From an uncultured Bacilli bacterium (GTDB taxonomy: Bacteria > Bacillota_I > Bacilli_A > RF39 > UBA660), in the NCBI GenBank assembly GCA_947628485.1, contig CANRAA010000004.1, positions 1 through 38,584 of the forward strand: 38,584 nt of DNA, given 5' to 3'. The notes beneath the pieces were generated by a model, which was not told the origin of the DNA, did not search any database, and worked only from the letters and a program-made list of their open reading frames with translations. The translations under genes and the position numbers were made by a program. Shown piece after piece: positions 38,452-38,584 of the stretch. Each line of letters begins with the position of its first letter. Positions within the stretch are counted from its first letter, which is position 1.

Positions 38452-38480
38452 ATGATAGCACAAACAACCCAGTTTGTAAA
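38452..38480 (-). promoter_or_regulatory. Promoter of the sigma-like gene
   Basis: The minus strand reads TTTACA (38475-38480), a 17-bp spacer ending TGC, then TATCAT (38452-38457): good -35, extended -10 and normal spacing. Confidence 0.6.
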
Positions 38481-38584
38481 GAAAATTCCATTTACAAGTT
38501 AAAATACTATGATTAATTTATGATAATGTCTTAAGTGTTAGTATTTGAAAATGTCTCAAAACTAATATAATATATGTCACTGAG

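Noticed and set aside
38545-38571. A plus-strand promoter (TTGAAA ... TATAAT) leading out of the window
   Set aside because: The spacer is only 15 bp and the downstream gene is not visible, so it cannot be supported.
1-38584. Possible Mycoplasma-type code (TGA = Trp) because of the very low GC content
   Set aside because: TGA ends several well-defined genes at the expected family length (for example at 12023, 25073 and 25834), and Trp is always TGG.
1-38584. tRNA, rRNA, tmRNA or CRISPR arrays
   Set aside because: No T-arm consensus (GGTTCGAATC-like) with a matching acceptor stem, no conserved rRNA stretches, no tmRNA near smpB, and no regularly spaced repeats with unique spacers were seen.

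Overview
This is a very AT-rich bacterial stretch from a low-GC Firmicute-like genome (Bacilli in the broad sense). TGA is used as a stop (for example at 12023, 25073 and 25834) and TGG encodes Trp, so the standard bacterial code applies and a Mycoplasma/Spiroplasma code does not. A MurJ-type flippase, an M23 peptidase and c-di-AMP genes point to a walled cell. My best guess is an uncultured gut Bacilli lineage; this is inference from gene content only.

Core regions. The right half holds a block usually found near the replication origin in Bacilli: parA-parB-DUF951-AbgT transporter-ychF (37421 to 32927), rpsF-ssb-rpsR (30462 to 29447), and rplI-dnaB-M23 peptidase-walJ-rlmH (29140 to 24639), all on the minus strand. 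I saw no oriC (no DnaA-box cluster) and no parS site. The centre-left holds prepilin-rnr-smpB-DUF3048-small membrane protein (11043 to 6761) and cdaA-cdaR (6697 to 4465). A plus-strand pair (flippase, LemA-like) lies at 14423-16563 and converges on ung.

Accessory regions. (1) 44-4047: one operon of four paralogous two-helix membrane/coiled-coil proteins plus two copies of a 185-residue membrane protein that are identical in DNA. (2) 11362-14333: a regulatory island with an XRE regulator, what looks like a new type I toxin-antitoxin locus at about 11600-11980, two secreted surface proteins and a second XRE regulator. (3) 17222-24624: five consecutive paralogs of a cytosolic family with DUF6273-like motifs and a shared C-terminal module. 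(4) 30574-32879: an HTH-ImmA/IrrE metallopeptidase and a YhcG/DUF1016 nuclease inserted between rpsF and ychF, with a perfect 26-bp palindrome between them and a promoter-spanning inverted repeat. (5) 37503-38429: a 49-residue protein under a perfect consensus promoter, a 68-residue protein, and a protein with a sigma-region-4-like HTH.

The most exciting signal is the unlisted 32-codon gene at 11676-11774 (minus). It encodes a hydrophobic peptide with charged ends. Its Shine-Dalgarno is sequestered by an upstream 9-bp complement, and the ends of its mRNA are complementary to each other (10 + 7 bp). A strong-looking promoter on the other strand would make a roughly 57-nt terminated RNA across its 3' end. 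This is the full architecture of a type I toxin-antitoxin system (compare AapA1/IsoA1, Hok/Sok, TxpA/RatA), but I do not recognise the sequence.

Many promoters here carry an extended -10 (TGnTATAAT), and most minus-strand operons end in short hairpins overlapping the stop codon and followed by T-rich tracts.
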